NCBI GenBank assembly: GCA_964555675.1
Contig: CAZKTU010000276.1
Span: 1-8,079, forward strand
Direction of reading: 5' to 3'
Length of the DNA: 8,079 bases
From: CAIWXH01 sp964555675
GTDB taxonomy: Bacteria; Chloroflexota; Chloroflexia; Chloroflexales; Chloroflexaceae
The position numbers and the translations under genes are program-made. The notes under the pieces are model-generated. The model was not told the DNA's origin, made no database searches, and saw only the letters and a list, made by a program, of their open reading frames with translations. Positions 6,904 to 8,079 of this stretch are shown piece after piece. The number at the start of each line of letters is the position of its first letter. The first letter of the stretch is position 1.

Positions 6904-8079
6904 TTAGTCTCCTAGTCGCCACTCACCCGGCATCGCCACCAGGCCGTAGCGTTCGCTGGCCAGGCTGTGGACCACCAGAGGGTAGAGACGGTCGTGCATA
7001 TCGTAGAAGTGGGCCTGGGTCTTATCGACCACGGCCACGCTCACCTGGTAGCGGCCGGTGTTGAGCGGCAGGGCGGCGATCGTATAGTCGAGCACGCCCT
7101 CGCCCTCGACCAGGGGCACCGTGAAGCCGTCGAAGCCCGTGTTGGGGCCAGTGAGCCAGGCGCCGCTCTCGTGGTGGATGCCCACGCCGAAGACCGGCTC
7201 GCTGATGCGCTCGTGGGCGGTGTAGTGCATACGGATGGTCAGGGGCGCGCCGGTGTGATGCACACTCTGCTCGTCGCCGTCGGGGCCGAGCAGCTGCACG
7301 CGCGTGATCTCGACCTCGCGGCTGCCACGCCTGAAGGCGCTGGCCTCGCCGTCGGCGGCCTGGCCGCGCTCGGCGGCGATGCGCTCCTGCTCCTGGCGGT
7401 TGACGTCGGCCAGGTAGGCGTCGATCACCTTGCCGGCGGGGCCCTCGGCCCTGGCCACGCCGTGGTCGAGCCAGACGGCCACGTCGCAGAGGGCACGCAC
7501 GGTCTCGAGAGCGTGCGAGACGAAGATGATTGTCTTGCCGGCGCGCCTGAAGCCGTAGATGCGCTCCATACACTTGCGCTGGAAGCTCTCGTCGCCGACG
7601 GCGAGCACCTCGTCGGTGATCAGGATGTCGGGGTCGACGGCGGTGGCCACGGCGAAGGCCAGGCGCGTATACATGCCCGACGAGTAGTGTTTGATCTCGG
7701 TGTCGACGAAGGCGCCGATATCGGCGAAGGCGAAGATCTCGGGCAGGCGCTGCTCCATCTCGCGGCGGCCCAGGCCCATGAGCGAGCCATACAGGTAGAC
7801 ATTCTCGCGCCCGCTCAGCTCGGGGTGGAAGCCGCTGCCCAGCTCGAGCAGGGCGGCGATGCGTCCGCGGGTGCGCACGCTGCCGCTGCTGGGCTCGAGG
7901 ATGCGCGTGATCAGCTTGAGCGCCGTGCTCTTGCCGGCGCCGTTATGGCCCACCAGCCCGAGGCTCTGCCCCTGCTCGACCCGGAAGCTCACGTCGCGCA
8001 GGGCCCAGAACTCCTCGCCGGGCGGGCGCCGCCGCACCAGCCCGATCACCCGCTCCTGCACCGTCTTGCGCTCATCCTT
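6904..8079 (-). CDS. wzt: Polysaccharide ABC exporter ATP-binding protein with Wzt_C carbohydrate-binding domain (5' end outside window)
   Basis: ATPase of an ABC-2-type glycan exporter that pairs with a Wzm-like permease to move undecaprenyl-linked polysaccharide across the inner membrane. The frame stays open to the right edge (392 codons visible). A GTG at 8061 is the first possible start inside the window, but family members have about 20-30 more residues, so the true start is upstream. Counting from that GTG: Walker A GHNGAGKST (38-46), the LGSGFHPELSGREN segment typical of this family, signature YSSGM (126-130, the polysaccharide-exporter variant of LSGGQ), Walker B DILITDE (145-151) and the switch histidine in VSHALE (H183). 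A linker of about 220-245 leads to a beta-rich domain (about 246-385) with NTGFDG and the LPLNTGRYQVSVAV strand, which matches Wzt_C. It ends in TAA. The ATPase assignment is secure; the polymer it carries is unknown. No permease gene is visible, so wzm is probably just upstream. Confidence 0.93.
   Translation of the reverse strand, partial: KDERKTVQERVIGLVRRRPPGEEFWALRDVSFRVEQGQSLGLVGHNGAGKSTALKLITRILEPSSGSVRTRGRIAALLELGSGFHPELSGRENVYLYGSLMGLGRREMEQRLPEIFAFADIGAFVDTEIKHYSSGMYTRLAFAVATAVDPDILITDEVLAVGDESFQRKCMERIYGFRRAGKTIIFVSHALETVRALCDVAVWLDHGVARAEGPAGKVIDAYLADVNRQEQERIAAERGQAADGEASAFRRGSREVEITRVQLLGPDGDEQSVHHTGAPLTIRMHYTAHERISEPVFGVGIHHESGAWLTGPNTGFDGFTVPLVEGEGVLDYTIAALPLNTGRYQVSVAVVDKTQAHFYDMHDRLYPLVVHSLASERYGLVAMPGEWRLGD

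Noticed and set aside
1044..7552. Arg codon AGG used repeatedly after Phe/Tyr codons (for example near 1047, 1960, 2070, 6773, 7333, 7550)
   Set aside because: Several Phe-Arg and Tyr-Arg pairs in the same genes use CGC or CGG, so the pattern is not consistent enough to claim a codon-context rule from this window.
1..8079. Search for mobile elements, phage genes, defence systems, CRISPR arrays, tRNA or rRNA genes
   Set aside because: No transposase, integrase, nuclease or toxin-like motif, no spaced direct repeats and no RNA gene pattern was found. The window is nearly fully covered by glycan genes.

Overview
This is an 8.1-kb, very GC-rich window (roughly 70% by eye). It carries five genes, all on the minus strand, packed head to tail with gaps of -1 to about 57 bases. 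They look like one operon, or part of one, for making and exporting a surface polysaccharide. Reading in the direction of transcription (right to left) the order is: the ATPase of an O-antigen/teichoic-acid-type ABC exporter (wzt-like, cut off by the right edge), a SAM-dependent methyltransferase with a coiled-coil tail, a GT4-fold glycosyltransferase with a long C-terminal extension, a GT2 glycosyltransferase of the rhamnosyltransferase-like type, and a very large protein with an Ig-like N-terminal domain, two complete GT4 glycosyltransferase domains and a coiled-coil tail. The permease partner (wzm) is not in the window and would be expected beyond the right edge.

How the genes fit together (inference from families): the GT2, GT4 and double-GT4 enzymes build a heteroglycan on the cytoplasmic face of the membrane. 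The methyltransferase may modify a sugar, possibly the terminal one. The Wzt protein has a C-terminal Wzt_C-type carbohydrate-binding domain of the kind that recognises the finished, often capped, chain before export. Polymer identity, linkages and sugar donors cannot be read from the sequence.

Organism: the GC content and the type of C-terminal tails on the glycosyltransferases and methyltransferase remind me of filamentous Chloroflexota (Roseiflexus/Chloroflexus relatives). This is recollection, not a search, and I hold it loosely. If it is right, a Wzm/Wzt-type exporter in a lineage usually considered to lack an LPS outer membrane would point to a cell-wall or sheath glycan rather than LPS O-antigen.

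Non-coding sequence is limited to 1-78 (operon 3' end, with a strong 12-bp-arm hairpin and a second inverted repeat at the window edge), 3166-3205, 5956-5976 and 6847-6903. No RNA genes, insertion sequences, CRISPR arrays or attachment sites were seen. I did not find clear evidence of a wholly new system. The most unusual points are the Ig-GT4-GT4 architecture and a conserved C-terminal module shared by two otherwise different glycosyltransferases.
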